The notes under the pieces were generated by a model that saw nothing but the letters and a program-made list of their open reading frames with translations, was not told the DNA's origin and did not search any database. The translations under genes and the position numbers were made by a program. A DNA stretch of 41,190 bases from Lachnoclostridium sp. UBA7215 (lineage in GTDB: Bacteria; Bacillota; Clostridia; Lachnospirales; Lachnospiraceae): the NCBI GenBank assembly GCA_002490465.1, contig DKUB01000068.1, forward strand, positions 1 to 41,190. Reading direction: 5' to 3'. Shown here in pieces: positions 17,358 through 25,152 of the stretch; the first letter of the stretch is position 1, and the number at the start of each line of letters is the position of its first letter.

Positions 17358-18071
17358 TTGTCTGTGTGGGAGCTGTTATTTCCGAAAAAGTGTATTTTGT
17401 GTGGTTCTATATTGCAAAAGGGAGACTATGGTGTCTGTGCAGAATGTCGTAGTAAGCTGCCTGTTATAAGGGAACCGCGTTGTCTGCACTGTGGAAAGCC
17501 AATGGAGTCTGTAAGGCAGGAGTATTGTCCGGGCTGTGCCGGGCGTGTGAGCAGTCTGGATGGCGGTATAACTCTTTGGGAATATACAGACAGTATGAGA
17601 CGGGTCATGGCTGATTTCAAATACGGAGGCTGTGAGTCCGATGCTGTGTTTTTTGCGGATGAATTTGCCGCTTATCACAGCCAAAAGCTGCAGGACTGGA
17701 ATATTCAGGCCATTGTTCCGGTTCCTTTGCATTGGAGAAAGCGGTGGTTCCGGGGATATAACCAGGCGGAGAGTTTTGCCTGTGCCCTCGGTCAGAAACT
17801 TTCTGTTCCGGTATATACAAATGTGCTGAGGCGAATCCGCTATACAGAGCCTCAAAAAGGATTGGATAGCAGGCAGAGACGCAAAAATCTGCAGGGAGCA
17901 TTTGATGCTGTAAAGAATGCAGAAGACAGAATAAATAATTGCGTTACAATACTTCTGGTGGATGATATTTATACAACAGGTGCGACTTTAGAGGCATGTG
18001 CAGGTGTGCTGCGCAGGCTTGGGGTGCAAAGAGTTTATTTTACCTGCCTCTGTACCGGCAGGGTTTTATAA
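17358..18071 (+). CDS. comFC: ComF-family phosphoribosyltransferase-like protein
   Basis: A 237-residue ComFC homologue. The N-terminal 70 residues hold two Cys-pair zinc sites (CILCGS with CAEC, and CLHCG with CPGC). The C-terminal half is a type I phosphoribosyltransferase fold with the PRPP loop LLVDDIYTTGATLEAC. The family is needed for natural DNA uptake in competent bacteria; in many clostridia it persists without full competence genes. The start is a TTG at 17358 behind GATAGGGGGGAGAA. comFA is absent, but yvyF follows, as in B. subtilis (comFC-yvyF). Confidence 0.85.
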   Translation: MSVWELLFPKKCILCGSILQKGDYGVCAECRSKLPVIREPRCLHCGKPMESVRQEYCPGCAGRVSSLDGGITLWEYTDSMRRVMADFKYGGCESDAVFFADEFAAYHSQKLQDWNIQAIVPVPLHWRKRWFRGYNQAESFACALGQKLSVPVYTNVLRRIRYTEPQKGLDSRQRRKNLQGAFDAVKNAEDRINNCVTILLVDDIYTTGATLEACAGVLRRLGVQRVYFTCLCTGRVL

Positions 18072-18118
18072 ATTAACAGGATATGGGTTCATAACTCTTG
18101 TGTAAATGAGAGTTTGTA

Positions 18119-18148
18119 CTTTGTGCTTGTGCGTTGCTTGGCACAAAG
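18119..18148 (+). promoter_or_regulatory. Hairpin in the yvyF leader
   Basis: CTTTGTGC (18119-18126) pairs perfectly with GCACAAAG (18141-18148) around a 14-base loop, 57 bp before yvyF. No U-tract follows, so it is not a standard terminator. Confidence 0.35.
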
Positions 18149-18205
18149 CTGCAAAATAAAAAAGCCAGAAAGAGACTGAAAAGCAGCGCAGAAAAGGAGA
18201 GTGCT

Positions 18206-18616
18206 ATGGAAATTATATCATGTAAGAGCTGTGGCAGGCTGTTTAACTACATGTCAGGCGCCAGGATTTGTACAAACTGTCAGAAAAAGATGGAAGAGAA
18301 ATTTCTGGAAGTGAAAAAGTTTATACGAGAGAATCCTGCCGCCGATATCAATACGATTTCTAAGGAAATGGACGTCAGTGTAGCGCAGATAAACCGCTGG
18401 ATCAGGGAAGAACGCCTTACTTTCTCAGATGAGTCTCCAGTTGGACTCCCCTGTGAAGGCTGTGGCGCCACAATAAGGACGGGTCGTTATTGCGAGAAAT
18501 GTAAAGTAGAGCTTAGCAATGGTCTTCGCGATGCTGCAGGGCTTAATGCTCCGCGTCCGGAGCCGGCCGGGCCGCGGCGTGCGGAAAAGAGCAAAATGCG
18601 TTTTCTGGAAAAATAA
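18206..18616 (+). CDS. yvyF: YvyF-type flagellar operon protein
   Basis: A 136-residue protein with two small zinc-ribbon-like Cys sets (CKSCGRLF with CTNCQ; CEGCGATI with CEKCK) and a helix-turn-helix-like middle (NTISKEMDVSVAQINRWIREERL). This matches the YvyF family found beside comFC and flgM in Firmicutes; YvyF influences flagellar gene expression, though its mechanism is unclear. The start is the ATG at 18206 behind AAAAGGAGAG. The frame extends upstream to 18134 but has no ribosome binding site there. FlgM would normally follow; here a terminator follows instead. Confidence 0.85.
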   Translation: MEIISCKSCGRLFNYMSGARICTNCQKKMEEKFLEVKKFIRENPAADINTISKEMDVSVAQINRWIREERLTFSDESPVGLPCEGCGATIRTGRYCEKCKVELSNGLRDAAGLNAPRPEPAGPRRAEKSKMRFLEK

Positions 18617-18673
18617 AAGCTGGTGCAACAAACACTGTTATGTATCACGTGCCAGATTAACAGAATAAAAAAG

Positions 18674-18727
18674 CCAGTATGCAGGGCCATAACATATAAA
18701 TTATGGTCCTGTTTATACTGGTTTTTT
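18674..18727. terminator. Bidirectional intrinsic terminator between yvyF and cvfB
   Basis: CCAGTAT (18674-18680) pairs with ATACTGG (18715-18721), with an inner stem CCATAA/TTATGG. The stem is flanked by TTTTTTAT on the right and AATAAAAAAG on the left, so it can end transcripts from both sides. Confidence 0.88.
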
Positions 18728-18766
18728 ATCTTATAGGAAATTCCTATAGGAACTTCCTATTTTCGC

Positions 18767-18798
18767 GGCTGGCTGCGGGTTTCAGCCAGCCATTTTTT
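18767..18798. terminator. GC-rich hairpin at the 3' end of cvfB
   Basis: GGCTGGCTG (18767-18775) pairs perfectly with CAGCCAGCC (18783-18791), followed on the + strand by ATTTTTTAA. For cvfB (reverse strand) the stem lies right after the stop codon but lacks a U-tract. Just upstream (18734-18760) is a cluster of overlapping ATAGGAA/TTCCTAT inverted repeats. Confidence 0.6.
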
Positions 18799-19642
18799 AA
18801 ATCCGCTCAATTCCTTTTTCTGAAAGGGTGATTTTTTTCATTTTCATCAACCTGCCAACAGCCCGCTTAAAGGCAGCTTTGCTCATTTGAAATTCCCGCC
18901 TGATAATTTCGGGGGAGGTTTTGTCATGGAAGGGAAGAAATCCACCAGCGTCCTCTAAACGTTTAAAAATTCGTTCAGCGTCCACATCTATCTGAATTTT
19001 TATCTTTTCTTGCAGGCTCAAAGTTAGCTTCCCTTCATCTGTCACTTCCTTTATACGGGCCTTTATCTGCTCACCCACAGCGAGTTCACGGGTCATCTCA
19101 TTGTGGGGAATCAGTGCGGAATAACGGTTGTCTACTGCGACAAATACACCAAAGGCATCCAGTATATCATAGACAAGCCCCTGTACATGATCCCCTTTTT
19201 TATAAGGACTATCACAGGATAAGTAATCATAGACGTGCATGGTGGCACATAGGCGGCTGCTTTTGTCAATGTAAAGTGCAGCCAGCAGTTCATCATTGGT
19301 TCGGACACGTTTTGTCTGTTCTTTAAAGGGGAGCAGAAGATCCTTTTGCAGTCCCCAGTCAAGGAATGCACCAATTGGTGTAACATCTGTCACCCGAAGC
19401 AGTGCAGTTTTTCCCAAAGTGATATAAGGTTCTGTAGTTGTGGCAATCAGGCGGTCCTCAGAATCTTTATAGAGAAAAACATCCAGCGTATCTCTGACTC
19501 TGGCATTTTCTGGTGCCTGATTTGAGGGCAGAAGTACCTTTAACTCAGGGTAGTCTTCTGAACCAAGGTATACGCCATGTTTTGTTTGATTAATAATAGA
19601 AAGAGTGCTCTTCTTTCCAAGAAAGATTTGATCTAAATTCAT
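18797..19642 (-). CDS. cvfB: CvfB-family S1 RNA-binding protein
   Basis: A 281-residue protein with tandem S1-type OB domains and a C-terminal winged helix, the CvfB/YitL layout. Visible S1 features are LRVTDVTPIGAFLDWGLQKD with LLPF, and GLVYDILDAFGVFVAVDN with ALIPHNEM, followed by ELAVGEQIKARIKEVTDEGK. The winged helix lies in DKTSPEIIRREFQMSKAAFK and AVGRLMKMKKI. In Staphylococcus CvfB affects virulence-factor RNA levels; in gut clostridia its targets are unknown. The length is typical. It is a single gene facing away from the repeat element next door and back toward a bidirectional terminator. Confidence 0.9.
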   Translation of the reverse strand: MNLDQIFLGKKSTLSIINQTKHGVYLGSEDYPELKVLLPSNQAPENARVRDTLDVFLYKDSEDRLIATTTEPYITLGKTALLRVTDVTPIGAFLDWGLQKDLLLPFKEQTKRVRTNDELLAALYIDKSSRLCATMHVYDYLSCDSPYKKGDHVQGLVYDILDAFGVFVAVDNRYSALIPHNEMTRELAVGEQIKARIKEVTDEGKLTLSLQEKIKIQIDVDAERIFKRLEDAGGFLPFHDKTSPEIIRREFQMSKAAFKRAVGRLMKMKKITLSEKGIERI

Positions 19643-19662
19643 TTTTCCCTCATTTCTGCAGT

Positions 19663-19765
19663 TTCTCAGTCGGGTCTTATAATCTGGTCAAAGGCTCCCC
19701 CTATGCGGAGCAAGAATCAGCGAAGCTGATTCTTAAGAGACCCGCGCTTCTCAGTCGGGTCTTAT
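19663..19765. repeat. Structured repeat element with an 18-bp direct repeat and nested hairpins
   Basis: TTCTCAGTCGGGTCTTAT occurs at 19663-19680 and, identically, at 19748-19765. Between the copies are GCTCC/GGAGC (19694-19698 with 19707-19711) and a perfect 10-bp stem AAGAATCAGC/GCTGATTCTT (19712-19721 with 19725-19734, loop GAA). AGACCCG (19738-19744) can also pair with CGGGTCT inside the second repeat. It lies between the divergent cvfB and ridA genes. It could be a small dispersed repeat of the MITE or REP kind, or a stacked pair of terminators or leader hairpins. Confidence 0.6.
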
Positions 19766-19832
19766 TATACACTTGATTTTAACAAAAAACCAGTATAAAA
19801 TGTATAAAAAACAAAAGGAGGGCTTATTTACA

Positions 19833-20210
19833 ATGAAAAAAATAATATCAACAGAGAAGGCACCTGCCGCAATAGGACCTTATTCCCAGGCAGTAGAGGT
19901 AAAGGGATTGCTTTTTACATCAGGCGTGATTCCAATTATTCCTGAAACAGGAGAATTGGTTGAAGGCGGGGTCGAGGAGCAGGCAAAACAGGCAATAGGT
20001 AATTTGGCCGCTCTGATAAAGGCATCTGGCGCAAAGATGGAAAATACCGTAAAAACAACTGTGTTTATTAAAAACATGGATGATTTCGCGAAGATAAATG
20101 AAATATATTCCAGTTATTTTGAAAAAGACTGCCCGGCACGTTCCTGTGTAGAAGTGGCAAGGCTGCCGAAAGATGTTTTGATTGAAATAGAGGCCATCGT
20201 CGAAATGTAA
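19833..20210 (+). CDS. ridA: RidA family enamine/imine deaminase
   Basis: A 125-residue RidA protein that hydrolyses reactive 2-aminoacrylate and related enamines to ketoacids plus ammonia, protecting PLP enzymes. The family motifs are present: IGPYSQAVEVKGLLFTSG at the N-terminus, and the conserved Arg in CPARSCVEVARLPKDV near the C-terminus, which is required for deaminase activity. The length is typical of trimeric RidA. The start is the ATG at 19833 behind AAAAGGAGG; an in-frame ATG at 19773 lies close to the repeat element and is not preferred. Confidence 0.92.
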   Translation: MKKIISTEKAPAAIGPYSQAVEVKGLLFTSGVIPIIPETGELVEGGVEEQAKQAIGNLAALIKASGAKMENTVKTTVFIKNMDDFAKINEIYSSYFEKDCPARSCVEVARLPKDVLIEIEAIVEM

Positions 20211-20281
20211 GAATTTGAGAAAATGTTAGTCGCAGCGAGGACTACCACAAATAAAAATGTCAGTGATAGCCCCCACTGCAT

Positions 20282-20476
20282 TTAAATGCGTACATTGATG
20301 CTGCCGCCCAGATTTGGATTGACAGACATTTCCATCATTTTTGTTAATTGTGCACCCTGCATTTCCTGCATGTCAAGGGCCTTTGATAACATAGCGGTAT
20401 TTACTGCCTGCATGACATTATTCTGGGCATTGGCGATTGAATAAAGCTCTATGCTCATTCCATCTGCAAGTTCCAT
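20282..20476 (-). CDS. yjfB: YjfB-type putative motility protein
   Basis: A 64-residue protein beginning MELADGMSIELYSIANAQN and ending NPNLGGSINVRI. The middle is a continuous amphipathic helix (VMQAVNTAMLSKALDMQEMQ). This matches the small YjfB motility family of Firmicutes, usually found near flagellar genes and often controlled by sigma-D. The reverse-strand start at 20476 follows GAGGAGGCACTCTAA. It is convergent with ridA and divergent from the NlpC/P60 gene. Its biochemical role is unknown. Confidence 0.8.
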   Translation of the reverse strand: MELADGMSIELYSIANAQNNVMQAVNTAMLSKALDMQEMQGAQLTKMMEMSVNPNLGGSINVRI

Positions 20477-20536
20477 TTAGAGTGCCTCCTCATCATAATT
20501 TTCTCCTGTAATTAATAAATTAGGAGCTATTATTAT

Positions 20537-20554
20537 TTTACCACTTAGGGTAAA
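20537..20554. promoter_or_regulatory. Palindrome upstream of yjfB
   Basis: TTTACC and GGTAAA flank 6 bases, 60 bp upstream of the yjfB start. It may be an operator. The 327-bp gap between yjfB and the NlpC/P60 gene (20477-20803) otherwise holds only the promoter and palindrome listed next. Confidence 0.3.
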
Positions 20555-20688
20555 AAATGTAAATATTGAAATGGAAAAAAATGCTTATAATTTCGTACAA
20601 ATAGTCTCTCTCTGTAGAATATTTGCCCGGAACGCTTAGGTGTTGGAAGAAAATGCTGAAAAACATTTAGAAATAGGCGTTTCATAAC

Positions 20689-20717
20689 TTGACAGATACT
20701 ATAACAGTTGCTATAAT
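20689..20717 (+). promoter_or_regulatory. Consensus sigma-A promoter of the NlpC/P60 gene
   Basis: TTGACA (20689-20694) and TATAAT (20712-20717) match consensus exactly with a 17-bp spacer, the strongest promoter sequence in the window. The expected transcript has an ~80-base leader before the start at 20804. Confidence 0.88.
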
Positions 20718-20756
20718 GTGAAATACAGTTAATAAATTTGTAACATTTCTGACGAT

Positions 20757-20774
20757 GTTCTATTATGATAGAAC
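20757..20774 (+). promoter_or_regulatory. Leader palindrome upstream of the NlpC/P60 gene
   Basis: GTTCTAT (20757-20763) and ATAGAAC (20768-20774) form a perfect 7-bp stem with a TATG loop inside the 5' leader. It could be an operator downstream of the promoter or a short RNA hairpin. Confidence 0.4.
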
Positions 20775-20803
20775 TTACTCTGGTATGGAGGATGATTAAT
20801 TTT

Positions 20804-22354
20804 ATGAAGCGAATGAAAAAGGGGCTTCAGGAGGCGGCGCCCCGTTTCACAGAACAGGGAATGTCTGGTGTGGTTAAAATAGCACTTGGGACAGGCCTTG
20901 TGTTGGCGTTTAGTGTATTTGGCGGCCATATCGTGTCTATGTCGGCGTCCATGGGAACGGAGACAGAACTGGCTGGTATGTCTTATACACTTGACCAATA
21001 TTGTACTGTACAGACTGGTGCAGGACAGACCGATCCGGAAGCAATTGTAGCATTTCAGGATATGGCAGAGGGTTCCAGCGTTGGAAACATGGCTGTCATA
21101 AGCGGAGCGGCAGTAAGTAATGAAGATCCGACAGTGACAACGGCTCCGGGAGCGGCGGCAACACCAAAGCCGGAATCTGAATATGCTAATGTAGGTATTT
21201 CGATTGCAGCGGATTATGTCAATATACGAAAGAAGCCGAGCACAGAAGCAACGATAATCGGTAAGCTGTACCGCGGAAGTGCTGCTACGATTATGAAGAC
21301 AGAAGGTGACTGGGTTTATATTAAATCCGGTTCTGTCAGTGGATACATAATGAAAGATTATCTTGCTATTGGTTATAGTGCTGAAAAGCTCATAGATGAA
21401 TTTGGTACTAAGTGGGCGACGGTTACAACAGAGACGTTGAAAGTAAGGGAAGAGAAAAATACAGAATGTACTGTGCTTACATTAATACCGGAAGACGAGA
21501 GTTATGAGGTGCTGAGTGAGGACACCGGTTGGGCAAAAATTCGTGTAGATGGTGATACAACCGGATATGTATCTAAAGATTATGTAAAAGTCACTGTACA
21601 ATTTAAGAAAGCAGTTTCTATTGAGGAGGAGCGCGAAGAAGAGCGCCGGAAGGAAGCAGCGAGAGCGGCAGCAGAAAAGGCGGAACGTGAGGCAGAGGCG
21701 AAGAAGAGCAGTTCCTCAAGCAGTTCCTCAAGCAGTTCCTCAAGCAGTTCCTCAAGCAGCTCATCCAATAACTCAGGCAGCAGTTCCTCTAACAGCAATA
21801 AGAGCAGCACATCAAGCAGTAACAAAAGCAGTTCAAATAATACAGGCTCAGGAAATGGTGGTTCTTCCTCAGGTTCGACAACTGACAATGGCAGCGGTGG
21901 AAAGAGTGGCAGCGTGACGTCAAGTAATGGCGGCGGCGGAAGCAGTGCCGGAAGCAGCTCCAGTGAGGGAGACGGCGGAAGTGCACTGGGTAGTGGAGAC
22001 GGCTCTGCAGTTGCTTCCTATGCATTGCAGTTTGTCGGCAATCCGTATGTATATGCCGGGACAAGCCTGACTCATGGAACAGACTGCTCAGGCTTTACCA
22101 TGTCAGTGTTTAAAAAATTTGGTATCAGCCTGCCGCGTACATCCCGCGAGCAGTCCCGTGTCGGCAAGAAAATCAGTCCGTCAAATGCGAGGGCAGGAGA
22201 CCTGATTTTCTATGCGAGCGGTGGACGTGTAAATCACGTGGCGCTTTGTATTGGCGGCGGCAGAGTGGTACATGCAAGTAATCCCCGAACCGGAATTACA
22301 ACAAGCAATATGTATTACCGCACACCATATTGTGCAAGGCGAGTTATAAGTTAA
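20804..22354 (+). CDS. SH3-NlpC/P60 cell-wall hydrolase with a serine-rich linker
   Basis: A 516-residue exported peptidoglycan endopeptidase. A membrane or signal segment lies near residues 25-45 (VVKIALGTGLVLAFSVFGG). Two bacterial SH3 domains follow (around ADYVNIRKKPS and TLKVREEKN). A charged helical stretch (EEEREEERRKEAARAAAEKA) leads into a long Ser/Gly/Asn linker of ~120 residues. The C-terminal NlpC/P60 domain has the catalytic Cys in GTDCSGF and His in RVNHVALCIGGGRVVHA. It likely cuts stem peptides during growth or daughter-cell separation. The start is uncertain: ATG 20804 is preferred, but GGAGG lies 12 bases away, and ATG 20792 directly abuts it. Confidence 0.88.
   Translation: MKRMKKGLQEAAPRFTEQGMSGVVKIALGTGLVLAFSVFGGHIVSMSASMGTETELAGMSYTLDQYCTVQTGAGQTDPEAIVAFQDMAEGSSVGNMAVISGAAVSNEDPTVTTAPGAAATPKPESEYANVGISIAADYVNIRKKPSTEATIIGKLYRGSAATIMKTEGDWVYIKSGSVSGYIMKDYLAIGYSAEKLIDEFGTKWATVTTETLKVREEKNTECTVLTLIPEDESYEVLSEDTGWAKIRVDGDTTGYVSKDYVKVTVQFKKAVSIEEEREEERRKEAARAAAEKAEREAEAKKSSSSSSSSSSSSSSSSSSSSNNSGSSSSNSNKSSTSSSNKSSSNNTGSGNGGSSSGSTTDNGSGGKSGSVTSSNGGGGSSAGSSSSEGDGGSALGSGDGSAVASYALQFVGNPYVYAGTSLTHGTDCSGFTMSVFKKFGISLPRTSREQSRVGKKISPSNARAGDLIFYASGGRVNHVALCIGGGRVVHASNPRTGITTSNMYYRTPYCARRVIS
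21707..21766 (+). repeat. 12-bp tandem repeat encoding the serine linker
   Basis: AGCAGTTCCTCA is repeated four times without change (21707-21754) and once more in degenerate form (21755-21766). Each unit encodes Ser-Ser-Ser-Ser. The unit length is a multiple of three, so slippage would alter linker length without shifting the frame. Confidence 0.85.
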
Positions 22355-22391
22355 AAATGATACTGAGGATTAAAAAACTTGGAATAGAAAG

Positions 22392-22426
22392 AGAGCCGGT
22401 GTATCTAGCACCTTGGCTCTTTTTCT
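22392..22426 (+). terminator. Intrinsic terminator of the NlpC/P60 gene
   Basis: AGAGCCGGTG pairs with CACC-TT-GGCTCT (ends 22420), leaving a small bulge, and TTTTTCT follows. Confidence 0.85.
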
Positions 22427-22500
22427 ATACTGATTGGACAGAAAAATCTGTATGATTAATTTGGCCGGGGATTAAGTGCAGAAAGGAAACAGACACACCG

Positions 22501-23373
22501 ATGCTCTATTTATTTACTGCTTTGTATTGTGAAGCAGATATTTTTATAAAATATTTTCATCTGAAGAAAAATTTGGAAAACACACGGTTTCAGGAATTTT
22601 ATCAGAAAAAGGCCGATATCCGCCTGATCATTACCGGTGTGGGTGAGATTGCTGCTGCTTCTGCCGTGAGCAGTGTATGCAGCATATACAAACCGCAAGA
22701 AGGGGATATCCTTCTAAACGTAGGTACTTGTGCACATTTAGCAGGAAAAGATGGTGTTTTCGTGTGCAATAAAATTATTGAGATGGCAAGTGGAAAAACA
22801 TTTTATCCAGACCTTTTATACTGTCATGGCCTGCCAGAAGAAACTATTGTGACTGCTATGCTGCCCTGTAACCGCAATGGATATGCGGTAGAAAAAGACA
22901 GGACAGAATTATCAGAAATTAAGGGCAAGGGAAATCTTTATGACATGGAAGCAGCAGCGGTTTATCAGTCGGGTACTTATTTTTTTGGCCCTCATCAAAT
23001 GATGTTTTTGAAAGTGGTATCGGATGCGGGGATAGCGAAAGAGGTTTCCCAGGAAACCGTGAGGTCCTGTATGGAAAAAAATCAAGACATTTTGATTGAT
23101 TTTATCGAGAAGATTTCTGCCATAACATATAAAAATCAGCAAAGGAAAGAGGCTTTTTGGCTGCCGGAATTACAATTGGAAACGCTCTGTGTGGACTTGC
23201 ACTGCTCCAGGGTTATGGAAGATTCACTGAGACAGCATATACGCTATTGGACGTTGGCAGGGATTGACTGTATTTCGGTAATACGGGATATGTATCGGGA
23301 GGGTTTACTTCCCTGCAGGGATAAAAGAGAGGGGAAGCTGCGTTTTGAAGAACTTAAAAGAAGACTGTTTTAA
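22501..23373 (+). CDS. MTA/SAH nucleosidase-like protein with a C-terminal extension
   Basis: A 290-residue protein. The first ~210 residues resemble the phosphorylase/nucleosidase fold of methylthioadenosine/S-adenosylhomocysteine nucleosidase. Expected catalytic residues are present: Glu in ALYCEAD near the N-terminus, the purine-site acid in LYDMEAAAVY, and the catalytic Asp in KVVSDAG. The ~75-residue tail (around CVDLHCSRVMEDSLRQHIRY) is an additional helical piece not found in the plain enzyme. The gene starts behind GAAAGGAAAC and its 3' end overlaps the radical SAM gene by 29 bp. Hydrolysis of AdoMet by-products such as 5'-deoxyadenosine would fit a partnership with that radical SAM enzyme, but this is an inference. 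Confidence 0.7.
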   Translation: MLYLFTALYCEADIFIKYFHLKKNLENTRFQEFYQKKADIRLIITGVGEIAAASAVSSVCSIYKPQEGDILLNVGTCAHLAGKDGVFVCNKIIEMASGKTFYPDLLYCHGLPEETIVTAMLPCNRNGYAVEKDRTELSEIKGKGNLYDMEAAAVYQSGTYFFGPHQMMFLKVVSDAGIAKEVSQETVRSCMEKNQDILIDFIEKISAITYKNQQRKEAFWLPELQLETLCVDLHCSRVMEDSLRQHIRYWTLAGIDCISVIRDMYREGLLPCRDKREGKLRFEELKRRLF

Positions 23374-24364
23374 TCCGTTTTTTTCACATATTTATATCGA
23401 AAAGCAGATTCGGAATCATCCACGCACACAGGGGGTTCTGGCAAAATTTCCCTCTGCATCGGTGATTGAGATTAGTCATTACAAAGATGTATTCTGCCGG
23501 AGTAAACAGAACTATCAGTTGCAGCATCGTTCCCAAAATCTGATTCTGGCGGCGAAACAGGGTGCGTTGCTTTATAAGGGAGCTCCTGTGTGTCAGAATT
23601 TTGGGAATTCAAATTTTTATTATACATCCTGTATGATGAATTGCGTTTTTGATTGTGAGTACTGCTATTTAAAGGGAATGTATCCCTCTGCCAATATCGT
23701 GGTATTTGTGAATCTGGAAGATATTTTTGCTGACGTAGAGCAGATGTTAAAAAAACATTCGCTCTATTTATGCGTTTCTTATGATACAGATTTATTGGCA
23801 TTGGAGGGAATCCTGGGTTATGTCAGAGAATGGTGTCTGTTTACTGAAAAACATGATAATTTGAAAATAGAGATACGGACGAAATGTGCCAATAAACAGT
23901 TTTTTCAAAATAGCAGACCGGTTTCTAATATTATCTATGCATTTACGCTGTCGCCACAGGCAGTTGTAGAAGCCTGTGAACGCAATACGCCATCCCTAAC
24001 AGAGCGTATTTCCTGTATTGCAGAGGCAATTCAAGCGGGGCATTCGGTCAGGATTTGCTTTGACCCCATGATTTATCTGCCTGCGTGGAAAAGCCATTAT
24101 AAGGAAATGATAGATCAGGTGGGTAATACCATTGACTTGAACAAAATATTGGATGCCAGTGTGGGGACTTTCCGAATTTCACAGGACTATTTAAAGAAAA
24201 TGAGGAAACAGGAGCCGGATTCTTCGGTAGTGTGGTTTCCCTTTCAAAGGGAAAATGGATTTTACCATTATCCGGATGCATTGATGGAACAGATGGAATG
24301 TTTTTTGGTAGAACAATTACAAAAAAAGATGGCTGAGGAGAAGATTTTCAGATGGAGAGAATGA
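23345..24364 (+). CDS. Radical SAM protein of the spore-photoproduct-lyase-like (SPL) family
   Basis: A 339-residue radical SAM protein. The cluster cysteines are Cys100, Cys104 and Cys107 in NCVFDCEYCYL, the C-x3-C-x2-C spacing of the family, followed by the YLKGMYPSANIVVFVN strand typical of SPL-like proteins. Cys143 in YLCVSYDTDLLALEG sits where the hydrogen-donor cysteine of B. subtilis spore photoproduct lyase lies, which suggests conserved chemistry. SPL repairs thymine dimers formed by UV in spore DNA using AdoMet. No spore-specific gene is nearby, so the substrate may differ. The start is a TTG at 23345 inside the upstream gene, behind AGAGGGGAAG; no in-frame ATG occurs before residue 97. 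It overlaps the dehydrogenase gene by 13 bp. Confidence 0.8.
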   Translation: MKNLKEDCFNPFFSHIYIEKQIRNHPRTQGVLAKFPSASVIEISHYKDVFCRSKQNYQLQHRSQNLILAAKQGALLYKGAPVCQNFGNSNFYYTSCMMNCVFDCEYCYLKGMYPSANIVVFVNLEDIFADVEQMLKKHSLYLCVSYDTDLLALEGILGYVREWCLFTEKHDNLKIEIRTKCANKQFFQNSRPVSNIIYAFTLSPQAVVEACERNTPSLTERISCIAEAIQAGHSVRICFDPMIYLPAWKSHYKEMIDQVGNTIDLNKILDASVGTFRISQDYLKKMRKQEPDSSVVWFPFQRENGFYHYPDALMEQMECFLVEQLQKKMAEEKIFRWRE

Positions 24365-25095
24365 GAAAAGAAGCGGCAATTGTAACAGGGGCATCCTCCG
24401 GGATTGGATGTGCAATTAGCAGAAAATTATGTGAGATGGGATATGAGGTTTTTGGTTTGGGAAGGGATTTTAGTAAGATACAGATGGTAGAGGATGGGTT
24501 TCGCCCGGTAGTCTGTAATGTTCTGGAAACCGATAAATTATGTGCTTGTGTCAAACAGATTACGTCACAGTGCCAGCTGCGTATTTTGGTTAATAATGCG
24601 GGTGTAGGATATTATGGGCTTCATGAGGAATTAAATCCGCAGAAAATTAAAGAACTGGTACGGACAAATCTGGAGGTTCCTATGATTTTGACACAGCAGC
24701 TTCTAAGGCATCTTAAGAAGCATGCAGGTTATGTCATTAATATTGCTTCGGTGACTGCGAATGAGTCCAATCCCCACGGTTGTGCCTATGGTGCAACCAA
24801 AGCCGGACTTGCCAGCTTTTCCCACAGTTTGTTTGACGAGGTGCGCAAATATGGCGTGAAAGTGATGACAATTTTTCCTGATATGACAAAAACAAATCTG
24901 TACCGTAATGCCGATTTTCGGGAAGGGGATGAGAGCGGAACCTATCTTGTTCCGGAGGAAGTGGCTGAGGCTGTGGAGTTTATGCTTAGCCAGAGAGAGG
25001 ACATGATTGTGTCAGATCTTACACTAAAACCGCAGATTCACCGGATCAAAAGGAAGCGGACTGCCGGAGCAGCGGCGCAAGGCCCTGTTGTATGA
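24352..25095 (+). CDS. Short-chain dehydrogenase/reductase
   Basis: A 247-residue classical SDR. It has the nucleotide-binding TGASSGIG near residue 10, NNAG in ILVNNAGVG, the catalytic Ser in INIASVTA, and the YxxxK motif in YGATKAG. Loss of the usual acidic residue after the second strand does not decide NAD or NADP from what I can see. It overlaps the SPL-like gene by 13 bp and closes a tightly coupled three-gene operon, so it may act on the same product. Its substrate is unknown. Rare in the family, it sits directly behind a radical SAM repair-type enzyme. Confidence 0.88.
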   Translation: MERMRKEAAIVTGASSGIGCAISRKLCEMGYEVFGLGRDFSKIQMVEDGFRPVVCNVLETDKLCACVKQITSQCQLRILVNNAGVGYYGLHEELNPQKIKELVRTNLEVPMILTQQLLRHLKKHAGYVINIASVTANESNPHGCAYGATKAGLASFSHSLFDEVRKYGVKVMTIFPDMTKTNLYRNADFREGDESGTYLVPEEVAEAVEFMLSQREDMIVSDLTLKPQIHRIKRKRTAGAAAQGPVV

Positions 25096-25152
25096 CAATT
25101 CCAAAACGAACGGGCGTACGCAGACATTTGTAGTATTAGCCAGCGATAAAAG

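Noticed and set aside
21707..21766. CRISPR-like array
   Set aside because: The units are contiguous with no spacers and lie inside a coding gene.
21621..21917. 98-codon frame with a Val-Pro-Gln-Ala repeat
   Set aside because: It is the shadow of the serine linker repeat in another frame.
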